This document shows positions 1-6,860 of a stretch of 8,856 nt of DNA, piece after piece (within the stretch, counting starts at the first letter, position 1; each line of letters opens with the position of its first letter). Below the pieces are notes generated by a model. That model was not told where the DNA came from and did no database searches. It worked only from the letters and a program-made list of their open reading frames with translations. Origin of the DNA: DASYAN01 sp036501345 (GTDB lineage Bacteria > Chloroflexota > Ktedonobacteria > Ktedonobacterales > Ktedonobacteraceae); contig DASYAN010000268.1 in the NCBI GenBank assembly GCA_036501345.1, positions 1 to 8,856 on the forward strand, in the 5' to 3' direction. Made by a program: the position numbers and the translations under genes.

Positions 1-10
1 TCAAACGCTC

Positions 11-1051
11 TCACTTGTGTGGAAGTGTCAGAGGCTTTATTAGGTTATCCAGCACTTCAACATGGCGGCGAATGTCTTCAAAAGCTTTGCTGTCCTGTAG
101 GAGGTCATTGAATATCTCGTCATGATTGCCTGGAATAGCTACTAATTTTCTACGATACTCAGGCTCAAGTGTCACACGAGTATCACTACTGGAGGCGTAA
201 TCATCTCCATTGAATCGACAAAAAGCATTAATATTAATATAGCCTCTTTCATCAGCACAATAGTGAAGTACTGACTCCCATTGCTCTGACGTTACTTCCT
301 TTAAGATTTTTTTTTGTTCATTTCCTATAATAGATGCTTGCTCTTTAAGTGGTACATTTCTTAGATCTGGATGTTCAAAATCAGTAATTCCATCAATAAA
401 TTGGAGGTATTCTTCAACAAGAGATTTCCCTTGTTGTGAAAGTGCGTCAAAATCTCTTTTTTTGTATTCTTCTGGATATCTATCTCGTATTGGTGGAATT
501 GTATGTTTAATCCTGTTAAATACATCTGCATATCGTAAGCTATCAAAAAACGTATGCATCTCGCCTTGGGGTGCAATTGCTTTATCCCAGGACTTTTGCA
601 TGACATCACTCACTTGCTCGCTTGCCATACTTTTCCCCTTTTTAATATGATGGCGGACCATGTCTTTCCAGCAATCTTTTGCTTGCTTTAGTCTTAGTCT
701 TTCTTGTACATCACTTCCTGGCATGTGGCGAAGAACACAATTATAGGCTTCTTCTATACGTATACAAGCATTCTGTTGTATTGGATCACGCATTGCGCTA
801 TCGGAAAAGGATTTTCTAGTCAGTAGTTCCTCGGTGATCTGGAGCCTAGTAGAACGGCCATCAGATGAATCACCTGCTTCTAGTGTCGCTAGAGGTGAAG
901 ATCTATCAGTAGACTCATTTGGCGCTAGTGAGGCACAGTGGAGACGCAAGAAACTCCAACCCTTACCCCAAGGCGAACGGGAAGTTTCCATCTTATTGTT
1001 ACGGTCCGCATCTCCTGCATCTCCTACTGATCTGCTTGACTTATTACCCAT
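11..1051 (-). CDS. Hypothetical protein, 346 aa, family not recognised
   Basis: I do not recognise a family. The predicted protein is soluble, with no membrane segment or signal peptide. Its first ~75 residues are rich in Ser, Arg, Asp and Gly and look disordered; the rest is charged and probably helical, with many Lys, Glu and Asp. Near the C-terminus (residues 308-312) it has GNHDE, preceded 26 residues earlier by GDD. This superficially recalls two metallophosphoesterase motifs, but the N-terminal DxH and the C-terminal His motifs are missing, so I do not assign that function. The ATG at 1049-1051 is preceded on the minus strand by a purine-rich GAAAGGGA about 10 bases upstream, an acceptable ribosome binding site. 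The gene is more AT-rich than genes in the right half, which suggests horizontal acquisition. The stop codon lies at 11-13, so the gene is complete. The long open frame makes it likely real; its function is unknown. Confidence 0.7.
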   Translation of the reverse strand: MGNKSSRSVGDAGDADRNNKMETSRSPWGKGWSFLRLHCASLAPNESTDRSSPLATLEAGDSSDGRSTRLQITEELLTRKSFSDSAMRDPIQQNACIRIEEAYNCVLRHMPGSDVQERLRLKQAKDCWKDMVRHHIKKGKSMASEQVSDVMQKSWDKAIAPQGEMHTFFDSLRYADVFNRIKHTIPPIRDRYPEEYKKRDFDALSQQGKSLVEEYLQFIDGITDFEHPDLRNVPLKEQASIIGNEQKKILKEVTSEQWESVLHYCADERGYININAFCRFNGDDYASSSDTRVTLEPEYRRKLVAIPGNHDEIFNDLLQDSKAFEDIRRHVEVLDNLIKPLTLPHK

Positions 1052-1152
1052 ATTATATGGTTTCCCTTTCTATTTGAGGCCATTTCTTAACTTGAGAGGC
1101 CCTTTCATTAACAGCTTTCTCTACTAAAGATAGCTGATGGAAGAGGTTTTTT

Positions 1153-1215
1153 ACAGGGACAAAGCGGACAACTTGAGGGAAAAAGAGGACAGCTTCTGGA
1201 GAATAAAGGGCAGGT
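1153..1215. repeat. Degenerate tandem repeat, 3 x 21 bp
   Basis: Three consecutive 21-bp units align without gaps. Read on the minus strand each contains a TGY-CCN core followed by a T-rich stretch, and in that frame encodes a heptapeptide starting (T/S)CPL. On the plus strand the same units code Lys/Glu/Asp-rich heptads inside a 26-codon open frame (ATG at 1137, stop at 1215-1217). A 21-bp unit is seven codons, as expected of a heptad coiled-coil repeat, so this may be a relic of a repeat-containing gene. Neither strand has a convincing ribosome binding site, so I do not call a gene. Confidence 0.5.
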
Positions 1216-1259
1216 GAGCAGGAGAGTCTGTATGAGAGTAAGTTTTGATAAAATTAGGA

Positions 1260-1481
1260 TTACTGCTTTTCTATCTGACGGTATTGGTCCCATACAAGCC
1301 CAAAACTGTCAAGTAGATTTGACACATACTTTTTCCTCTGGGACCAAACAAAAAGAGTGAAGTTCTCGATCCCATGAGTGGCATGCAAAAAGCGTGTGAG
1401 CGGCAAATTATAGTTGGCCAGGATGGCGCGGACATTCTTCTGAGAAGGGACAAAGAGATTTTCAGGGCTCAGCTTGTTCAT
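1260..1481 (-). CDS. Small hypothetical protein, 73 aa (doubtful)
   Basis: This is an open frame of 73 codons on the same strand as the large unknown gene to its left. The translation has a protein-like mix of aromatic and charged residues, for example FVWSQRKKYVSNLLDSFG, and no membrane segment. I recognise no family. The ATG at 1479-1481 has no clear Shine-Dalgarno sequence, and another out-of-frame ATG lies ten bases upstream. It could be a real small gene, the 3' remnant of a longer one, or chance. A second frame overlaps it on the same strand and looks less protein-like. Confidence 0.3.
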   Translation of the reverse strand: MNKLSPENLFVPSQKNVRAILANYNLPLTRFLHATHGIENFTLFVWSQRKKYVSNLLDSFGLVWDQYRQIEKQ

Positions 1482-1703
1482 AACGATTCATTATAGTTGC
1501 AAACCCATCGAGAGTATCTATCATAGACGATATGTTCCTAATATTCTGCTTCTTCAATTCTATTATTTCTATCCCTAAGAGTATCCTTTACCATGAACGG
1601 CTCTCCACCCTCCTCTTTACTAGAGAACCTGAACTCGATAGCAAAGACCTCTATGAGATGATGGTGCAATAGTTTCTCGCTGGTACACGAACTACGATGC
1701 CAT
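1482..1703. other. Intergenic spacer with one possible small ORF
   Basis: This AT-rich stretch separates the 73-aa ORF from the methyltransferase stop codon. The only protein-like reading is on the plus strand: ATG at 1532 to a stop at 1670-1672, 46 codons, with a hydrophobic start (MFLIFCFF) and a charged end (LFTREPELDSKDLYEMM). No ribosome binding site precedes it. The charged end reads like the C-terminus of a decayed gene, but I cannot name it. I see no RNA gene or strong terminator here. Confidence 0.3.
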
Positions 1704-2672
1704 TTACCGCTGGAACTGTTGTGATTTTGGTCCGGGTTTCCTGCCCCAGGCAGTAAGGAGGTTCCAAGTCACATGAAAATCAGGTTGGCGCATCTGCTTG
1801 AGGGCCTGCTGATAGATCGTCTCATAATCCGAGCTTCCACAGTTCCATTTCTGGATGAATGGGCGAGTCGTTTGAAACAAAAGCATTGAATCTTCATAAT
1901 ATGCCTCTCCTTCTGCGGTGCCTGCTCGATACTCCATGGCATAAGATTTCGTTTGCACCTGCTCACACTCATATTGATTGAGAAGTCGTGCCAAGTGAGA
2001 GGTCAATCCTGTACTTTCGTCCGTGAAGAAGTGACCTGCTCGGTAAAGGGCACATTGGAACATCTCAAAGAGTCGTGTCAGCGCAGGACTATTGCTCGGT
2101 GGCATGACATCGCTATCTGTGACCCGAACAATTCCATCTGGACGAGTGACACGCAACAGCTCACTTCGTAATTTCGGCCAGTCCCAGGTGCGCAGAAAGC
2201 TGAGGCCAAGCCGCAGGTTAACCAGATCAAAAGAAGAAGCAAGAAATTCGAGTGTACGTAGTACATCCATGACATGAAACTCGACCCGGTTGCAGGCTTG
2301 GTGGGTTTGGGCTTGAGTCCGTGCATACTTGATCATGCGCTCGCTAATGTCTATGCCCACCAGCGATATTGTTGGATAGGTCTGGGCTGCTTCTATGATC
2401 CAGCCCCCAGTGGCACAGCCAACATCAAGTACACGACGAAAGACCGTTGGATCAGGTTGCTCTGGCAGAACACCACCCATCCCTGCTGTGACCATCCGAT
2501 CTTGGATGTTCAAACGGGCGAGTTCTTTCCTATTCTTCCTATCCTGAACAATGTAGGTACTGGGATTATCATTGACACGTGGGTCAAGAGGGGCAGACAG
2601 AGTGTTGCATTCCTTTTGCTTGCTATTGATCTTGTCTCTCATACACACCGAGCAACACTGCCTCTTCCTCAT
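1704..2672 (-). CDS. Class I SAM-dependent methyltransferase
   Basis: A Rossmann-fold methyltransferase (Methyltransf_25/11 type) that transfers a methyl group from S-adenosylmethionine; the acceptor cannot be read from the sequence. With the ATG at 2670-2672 it is 322 aa. Motif I is VLDVGCATGG (residues 81-90); the acidic residue binding the SAM ribose is D108 in VGIDIS; motif II-like FHVMD ends at D136; motif IV is SSFDLVN around D149. The C-terminus ends TWNLLTAWGRKP, which I associate with a group common in Ktedonobacteria. The open frame extends upstream to a TTG at 2805-2807 (367 aa), but I prefer the ATG at 2670-2672 because GGAG lies six bases before it. A third option is the ATG at 2640-2642. 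The N-terminal 25 residues hold a Cys cluster (CCSVC) of unknown meaning. No partner gene lies on its strand. Confidence 0.88.
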   Translation of the reverse strand: MRKRQCCSVCMRDKINSKQKECNTLSAPLDPRVNDNPSTYIVQDRKNRKELARLNIQDRMVTAGMGGVLPEQPDPTVFRRVLDVGCATGGWIIEAAQTYPTISLVGIDISERMIKYARTQAQTHQACNRVEFHVMDVLRTLEFLASSFDLVNLRLGLSFLRTWDWPKLRSELLRVTRPDGIVRVTDSDVMPPSNSPALTRLFEMFQCALYRAGHFFTDESTGLTSHLARLLNQYECEQVQTKSYAMEYRAGTAEGEAYYEDSMLLFQTTRPFIQKWNCGSSDYETIYQQALKQMRQPDFHVTWNLLTAWGRKPGPKSQQFQR

Positions 2673-2678
2673 CCCGTG

Positions 2679-2684
2679 CTCCAA
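2679..2684 (-). promoter_or_regulatory. Ribosome binding site deciding the methyltransferase start
   Basis: On the minus strand TTGGAG lies six bases before the ATG at 2670-2672. Neither the upstream TTG at 2805-2807 nor the internal ATG at 2640-2642 has an equally well placed site, so this favours the 322-aa form. Confidence 0.55.
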
Positions 2685-2833
2685 GTACGTGTTACTCACT
2701 TGCTCGGTATTATACAGGAGGAGACATCTCTTGTCGATAGGAAAACATGAGCGGTATTGTATCTTTGGCAAAGGGTTGACTTGGCTTTGCCAATGTTTCA
2801 AGCTCAATTCTCAGCTACGAAAGAGAGCACACC

Positions 2834-3032
2834 CTTAGAAAGTGTTTGATTAGCCTGAGAGGCCAATCGAGGCAACATTGAGCTGAGATCTCATGGCTCG
2901 GCTAACCACAGAGCGAAGCGATTGAACGGGAAAGAGCCAAAAGGCAGGTTCTACCCGCAACCAAATAGCTCATCCTTGATTCCAAGCACCGAGTCTAAAG
3001 GCGCTTCCAGCGCTAATCAAACACTTTCTTAG
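2834..3032. mobile_element. MITE-like 199-bp segment with 21-bp terminal inverted repeats
   Basis: The segment begins with a 21-bp sequence (2834-2854) whose core is GAAAGTGTTTGATTAGC, and ends with its inverted copy (3012-3032). The match is 20 of 21 bases, with the mismatch near the outer end. A TA dinucleotide occurs near each outer end, the target preferred by IS630/Tc1-type elements. The 157-bp interior has no credible ORF but includes a small perfect hairpin, GCGCT-TCC-AGCGC (3001-3013), against the right arm. The right arm touches the start of the IS630 transposase region. It may be a non-autonomous element moved by an IS630-type transposase, or an extended left end of the neighbouring IS. 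I found no third copy of the arm to the right of the transposase, which favours a separate element. Confidence 0.55.
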
Positions 3033-3080
3033 AGAAGGACACACTATCATGGAGTCACACCTCTTGGTGGCACACTTCCC

Positions 3081-3524
3081 ATGCTCTCTCCTTTGACTTG
3101 CCGCAAGTCTCCTACCCTTAGAGATGGATACACTATCGCCCTGCTGTTGAAAGCCAAGGGATTGCCTCATCATCAAATAGCCAACTGTGTTGGGGTCTGT
3201 GAAAACACCTTGCGTGACTACTTGCGACAGTATCGTGATGAGGGCATTGAGGGTCTCAAACGTCTGGAGTTTTACCAGCCCAGCAGTGAGCTCTTGAAGC
3301 ACCGCGAAAGCTTGGAGGCCTACTTCAAAGAGCATCCACCAGCTAGTCTTCCCCAAGCGGCCGCCATGATCGAGCAACTGACAGGCATCAAACGCAGTAC
3401 CAAACAGGTGGGCGTTTTTCTCAAAAAGCTGGGTCTCAAGCGCTTAAAGACCTATGCGGTGCCAGCCAAGACGGACAGCGACGTGCAAGAAGCGTTTAAA
3501 AAAAAGAACTGGAGCCACGCTTAG
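3081..3524 (+). CDS. OrfA of the IS630 element (unshifted product)
   Basis: Without frameshifting, translation gives a 147-aa protein that keeps the helix-turn-helix DNA-binding region and the linker but has none of the three catalytic acidic residues. In other frameshifted insertion sequences the short product binds the ends and damps transposition; here that role is only an inference. The ATG at 3081 has a weak GGTGG about 11 bases upstream. A 15-codon out-of-frame leader (ATG 3049, stop 3094-3096) with a better site, AGAAGGA, overlaps the start and could couple translation. Confidence 0.5.
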   Translation: MLSPLTCRKSPTLRDGYTIALLLKAKGLPHHQIANCVGVCENTLRDYLRQYRDEGIEGLKRLEFYQPSSELLKHRESLEAYFKEHPPASLPQAAAMIEQLTGIKRSTKQVGVFLKKLGLKRLKTYAVPAKTDSDVQEAFKKKNWSHA

Positions 3525-4087
3525 AACAAGCAAAAGCGGGAACGCGAACCGTCTTTTTTGTCGATAGTGCTCATTTTGTCTTACGAGCCTATCTTGGCTT
3601 TCTCTGGTGCTTCGTCCGCGTTGTGGTCCGGGCTCCCAGTGGGCGGCAACGGTTCAATGTGCTTGGGGCGCTCCACGCCACCACTCACCAACTCATCACG
3701 GTGACCAACGACAGCTACATCAATTCGGCAAGTGTGGGCGAACTCCTGGAAAAAATCGCAGGACTTGGGCTCACCACGCCAATCACAGTGATCATGGATA
3801 ATGCTCGATATCAACGGTGCCGCTATGTTCTGGAGATAGCTGCACGTTTGGAAATTGAAGTCCTTTTTCTTCCTCCTTACTCGCCTAATCTCAATCTGAT
3901 CGAACGGCTGTGGAAATTTGTGAAAAAGGAATGTCTCTATGGAGAATACTATGAGAACTTCCAGCTCTTCAAGAATGCTATCACACGCTGTTTGTCTGAA
4001 ACCTCTGGCTGTCATAAACAAGCCTTGAGCACTCTCTTAACCCACAACTTTCAGACCTTCCAAACCGCAATTGGTGACCTCGCTTAG
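3081..4087 (+). CDS. IS630-family DDE transposase, made by -1 frameshift (orfA-orfB)
   Basis: Cuts and joins DNA during transposition. Read through a -1 shift at 3500-3506 it is 335 aa, the normal family length. Residues about 16-50 form an N-terminal helix-turn-helix (GLPHHQIANCVGV region), followed by the typical 'EGIEGLKRL' linker. The catalytic DDE_3 domain has D162 in FFVDSAHF, D240 in IMDNARY and E275 in NLIERLW. The last two are separated by 34 residues, the DD34E spacing of IS630. The 5' frame alone stops at 3522-3524. The 3' frame is open on both sides of the shift and supplies D162 only if joined to it, since its first usable start (GTG 3623) lies downstream. I therefore read the pair as one functional gene using programmed frameshifting. 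A decayed gene with an indel in the A8 run is the alternative, but no other lesion is visible. Confidence 0.82.
3498..3538 (+). promoter_or_regulatory. -1 ribosomal frameshift signal (A AAA AAG) with possible stem-loop
   Basis: Eight consecutive A residues (3498-3505) are followed by G. In the orfA frame this is AAA AAA AAG, so A3500-G3506 is the canonical heptamer A AAA AAG. It is the most efficient -1 slippery sequence in E. coli and is used by dnaX and several insertion sequences. Slipping back one base continues as GAA CTG GAG and restores the catalytic domain. Eleven bases downstream CGCTT (3518-3522) can pair with AAGCG (3534-3538), a modest stem that could stimulate slippage. I see no strong upstream Shine-Dalgarno stimulator. 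Confidence 0.7.
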
Positions 4088-4089
4088 TA

Positions 4090-5352
4090 TATATAGGCTG
4101 GATCCAACTGCGAACTTATTATGTTTCTGCAGCCAACGACGCGGTAGCCGCTATTGAGAGTGGGCAGCAGGCGTGTCTGCTCGCCCAGACCGCAGGCAGC
4201 ACTGCTCACACTATCAGTTTCATGGGCACAACTGCTATGCACATGATAGGGACAGGGCGGCTGCAGGAGATCTCTCGGCTGATCCAGCAAATTCTATTAG
4301 GTAAGCCGCAGGGAAGTCTCCAATTGCCTTATGTAGGCTGGCCCACTGTCTGGCAAGCGGAGATCCTGCGCGAGAGAAACCAGCTAGATGCAGCTCTATC
4401 TCTTGCACAAGAGGCCGTCTCGCTTTGTCAACAGATCGAATCGATTGGATCGCTCACCTATATATTGTTGGGATATTCAATACTACTGCGCGTCTTCTTG
4501 TCGCGTAAAGAGCTGGATGAGGCGGATTCTGTCCTCCGACAATTTACAGACATCAGTAAGGGCACCAGCCAATCTATCTCTCTGCATTATCGTTCCTTCT
4601 TCACCACAGTTGATCAGGTCAGACTTTGGTTGAACCGTGGGGAACTAGACCATGCCATACTCTGGGCCGAGCTGTTAGATAGAGAAAAGCGGCATGGCAC
4701 GCCCTTTGCTCGTGAACGTGAAGATGCAGCTTATGCGCGTGTCCTTGTAGCCATGAGCAAACCCGATCTTGCTTTGCAGCGACTAGAGCCCGTGCTCGAA
4801 AGAGCGACAGCAGGTCAGCGCTGGGGACATGTCATTGAGATCCGACTCTTGCAAGCCATGGCTCACCAGATGTGCCAGCAGGAGACGCAGGCTCTGGATG
4901 CTATCTCAGAGGCAGTTCGTCTAGCCGAGCCAGAGGGCTACATCCGCAGCTTCGTGGACGAAGGAGCCCCAATAGAAGCTCTCCTCCATCACCTGCGGAA
5001 GCGAGATCACAAGCAAGGACCAACATCCTATCTGGATACACTCCTTGCCGCTTTTCAGCAAGAGAGTATGACAGGTGTATCAGCGAAAGATGCAGAAAAG
5101 GCAAAATTATTGCAAGATCGTTTGAGTAAGCGAGAGATGGAAGTCCTGCAGTTGCTGGCACAGGGCGCATCTAACCTGGAGATTGCGCAAGAGTTGGTGA
5201 TTGTTATTGATACCGTCAAACGCCATGTGAGCCGCATCTTCTCTAAGTTGGGGGTGCAGAACCGAGTCCAAGCGGTTAGGCAAGCGCGAGAGCTTGGTTT
5301 ACTGGATGATGAGCTACGTCTAGCAGACAACAGATGTGACTCCGCCAACTGA
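4090..5352 (+). pseudogene. MalT-like LuxR-family regulator, 3' fragment lacking the ATPase half
   Basis: Full-length relatives (about 850-950 aa) have an N-terminal STAND/AAA ATPase, a TPR-like sensor region and a C-terminal LuxR helix-turn-helix. Here the frame opens right after the transposase stop codon, and the first ATG is at 4222 (376 aa from there). Upstream codons already read as family-like helical repeat, so the true protein began before the IS. The fragment shows TPR-like helices (for example NQLDAALSLAQEAVSL), the family hallmark AEPEGYIRSFVDEGAP, and an intact GerE-type helix-turn-helix from residue 301 (LSKREMEVLQLLAQGASN) to the end of ARELGLL. No Walker motifs exist on either side of the IS. 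If expressed from 4222 or from an IS promoter, it would be a DNA-binding fragment without ATP control; more likely it is inactive. Its stop codon lies inside the first copy of the 37-bp repeat. Confidence 0.8.
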
Positions 5353-5381
5353 CACTTTTTCATCCCTCACTTCGTGTCTAA
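5345..5381 (+). repeat. 37-bp direct repeat, copy 1
   Basis: Identical over 37 bases to 6861-6897, in the same orientation. It starts CCAACTGACAC and ends CTTCGTGTCTAA, so GACAC and GTGTC form an interrupted 5-bp palindrome with an 18-base interior. This copy covers the last codon and the TGA stop of the LuxR fragment and ends about 80 bases before the enolase-type gene. Weaker similarity seems to continue just beyond, as AAAAAGAG followed by ATGC in both copies. It may be a regulatory site, a mobile-element end or a recombination scar. Confidence 0.85.
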
Positions 5382-5461
5382 AAAAAAAGAGACATGCTAT
5401 CGTCATACGAGAAAAATAGGTCGCCGGGGGAGAATATGGAATAAGGAAGGGAGCAAGAGGG

Positions 5462-6592
5462 ATGACAAACACAAAATTTGGTGAGAATGGTGTGCCTATC
5501 GAACGGCTTGAGGTCTCGGCCTACACGATACCCACCGATGCTCCCGAGTCCGATGGCACCTATACCTGGGATAAGACCACCATGGTCCTGGTACAAGCGA
5601 GCGCAGGTAACCGTGTTGGTCTTGGCTATACCTATGCTGATACGGCTACGGCAACTTTGATCAAAGGCATGCTAGCAGAAGTGGTACGAGGCCGTAACGC
5701 GATGAATGTACCGGGGTGTTGGCTCGCAATGGTCGAATCTATCCGTAACCTTGGACGTCCTGGTATTGCATCTATGGCCATTGCAGCGGTTGATGCAGCA
5801 CTGTGGGATCTGAAGGCACGTTTACTTGATGTTGCACTTGTCACGCTGTTTGGTGCCACACAAGAGAGCGTGCCCGTCTATGGGAGCGGAGGCTTTACCT
5901 CTTACTCCCGAGAGCAGTTACAAAAACAACTAGGCAATTGGGTGGCAGAAGGTATTACCCGCGTCAAAATGAAGATTGGTCGCGATCCCAATGCTGATCC
6001 CCACAGAGTTGCCCAAGCTCGAGAGGCTATTGGTCCTCAAACTGAACTCTATGTTGATGCCAATGGTGCATACAGCCGCAAACAGGCACTCGCGCTCGCC
6101 GAAGTCTTTGCGCACCAGTCAGGTGTCACCTGGTTTGAGGAACCCGTTTCCTCCGACGATCTCGCAGGTCTACATCTGATCCGTGATCGGGCACCTGCTG
6201 GGATGGATATTGCCGCTGGCGAGTATGGCTATGACTTGGGATACTTCCGCCGCATGCTCGAAGCTGAGGCCGTTGATGTCTTGCAAGCCGATGCAACACG
6301 CTGTGCTGGTATTACGGGATTTCTCAAGGCGGCTACCCTGTGCGAAGCCCGTTCACTGCAACTGTCATCTCACTGTGGACCTGCGTTACATCTGCATGCA
6401 TGCTGTGCGCTGCCAAATTTCCGGCATATGGAATACTTTCACGATCACGTTCGCATCGAGCAGATGTTCTTCGAGGGAGTTCAGAGACCAATTGATGGAG
6501 AGCTGCATCCCGATCTCTCCCGTCCCGGGATGGGGCTTGAATTTAAACGGGCAGATGCGGCAAAATACGCTGTCTCAAGTCCTGCCTACTAG
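5462..6592 (+). CDS. Enolase-superfamily enzyme, mandelate racemase/sugar-acid dehydratase type
   Basis: Members abstract a proton alpha to a carboxylate, stabilised by Mg2+, and then racemise or dehydrate the substrate, usually a sugar acid or hydroxy acid. The N-terminal capping domain spans about residues 10-130 and the barrel domain follows. The base motif is K169-M-K171 in RVKMKIG. Metal ligands are D199 (YVDANG), E226 (WFEEP) and E254 (AAGEYG). D277 and H304 (LSSHCGP) make the Asp-His dyad of the mandelate racemase subgroup. All key residues are present and 376 aa is normal length. The ATG at 5462 follows a purine-rich stretch with AAGGAAGGGAG. The DAPESDGTYTWD region of the cap, which governs specificity, does not let me name the substrate. 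The gene lies alone between two 37-bp repeat copies. It could feed the oxidoreductase operon downstream, but nothing in the sequence proves this. Confidence 0.88.
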   Translation: MTNTKFGENGVPIERLEVSAYTIPTDAPESDGTYTWDKTTMVLVQASAGNRVGLGYTYADTATATLIKGMLAEVVRGRNAMNVPGCWLAMVESIRNLGRPGIASMAIAAVDAALWDLKARLLDVALVTLFGATQESVPVYGSGGFTSYSREQLQKQLGNWVAEGITRVKMKIGRDPNADPHRVAQAREAIGPQTELYVDANGAYSRKQALALAEVFAHQSGVTWFEEPVSSDDLAGLHLIRDRAPAGMDIAAGEYGYDLGYFRRMLEAEAVDVLQADATRCAGITGFLKAATLCEARSLQLSSHCGPALHLHACCALPNFRHMEYFHDHVRIEQMFFEGVQRPIDGELHPDLSRPGMGLEFKRADAAKYAVSSPAY

Positions 6593-6652
6593 GTTTTCAT
6601 CGAAAAGGTCAAAATCAAGCTGACAGATAGCCCACTAGGTTCGAGGGGCCTT

Positions 6653-6802
6653 TTATCTGCTTCTGCCCATTTGCGTAAGCTTCACCAAATCGAGCGCGAG
6701 GGTGGGCGTTTCGACAGGAAGGCGGGTAAAGCCGTGATGCAGGTAGAAGGCTTCTACGCAGATGAGTATCCTCTTTTGGTTGAAGGAGAATAACGTGGTC
6801 AA
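6653..6802 (-). pseudogene. GNAT-family acetyltransferase, C-terminal remnant
   Basis: The minus-strand frame ending at the TAA at 6653-6655 includes EAFYLHHGFTRLPVETPTL, then LALDLVKL. The core AFYLHHGF is the terminal motif of GNAT N-acetyltransferases of the type often paired with a DUF1778 antitoxin; in complete proteins it follows a VDA segment and sits just before the end. Here the frame is open for only about 49 codons (an upstream stop at 6803-6805), has no start codon, and loses family resemblance before AFYLHHGF. The acetyl-CoA-binding region is gone. It is therefore a decayed 3' end facing the enolase-type gene. No antitoxin-like ORF is visible nearby. Confidence 0.6.
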
Positions 6803-6860
6803 TCATGGTAAATCATTTCTAGCTCTGACCTAATGGGTAGTCTCCCTGCATGCTCTTCCT

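Larger units (their letters stand above)
3028..4089 (+). mobile_element. IS630-family insertion sequence
   Basis: The body is defined by the transposase at 3081-4087. The ends are uncertain. The best candidate inverted repeat pairs 3028-3042 with the reverse complement of 4074-4087: 11 of 15 aligned positions match with one gap. The right end is followed at once by TATATATA, consistent with insertion at TA, and then by the LuxR reading frame. If these ends are right, the element is about 1.06 kb, near the usual 1.0-1.2 kb of the family, and its right repeat overlaps the last codons of the transposase. The left flank does not contain the missing LuxR 5' half, so this is not a simple insertion: a deletion or other rearrangement has occurred. 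Confidence 0.65.

Noticed and set aside
11..1051. Metallophosphoesterase call for the 346-aa protein, based on GDD...GNHDE
   Set aside because: The N-terminal DxH motif and the C-terminal His motifs are missing and only 34 residues follow GNHDE, far too few for the fold. Probably coincidence.
1108..1293. 61-aa minus-strand ORF rich in Cys, Pro and Leu
   Set aside because: Its unusual composition comes entirely from the 21-bp tandem repeat. It has no ribosome binding site and overlaps another ORF.
2274..2750. 158-aa plus-strand ORF
   Set aside because: It lies antisense to the methyltransferase, whose motifs are unambiguous, and its translation resembles no protein family.
3581..4021. 146-aa minus-strand ORF inside the IS
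   Set aside because: Antisense shadow of the transposase catalytic domain.
5345..5392. Intrinsic terminator after the LuxR fragment (GACAC...GTGTC followed by a homopolymer)
   Set aside because: The stem is only 5 bp with an 18-base loop, and on the plus strand the run that follows is A, not T.
6625..6658. Terminator-like structure after the enolase-type gene (GCCC...GGGC followed by CTTTT)
   Set aside because: The 4-bp GC stem has a 12-base loop, and the outer AGATA/TATCT pairing needs a bulge through the T run. Too weak to call.
6615..6806. 63-aa minus-strand ORF over the GNAT remnant
   Set aside because: It is in a different frame from the recognisable AFYLHHGF motif and has no family-like features.
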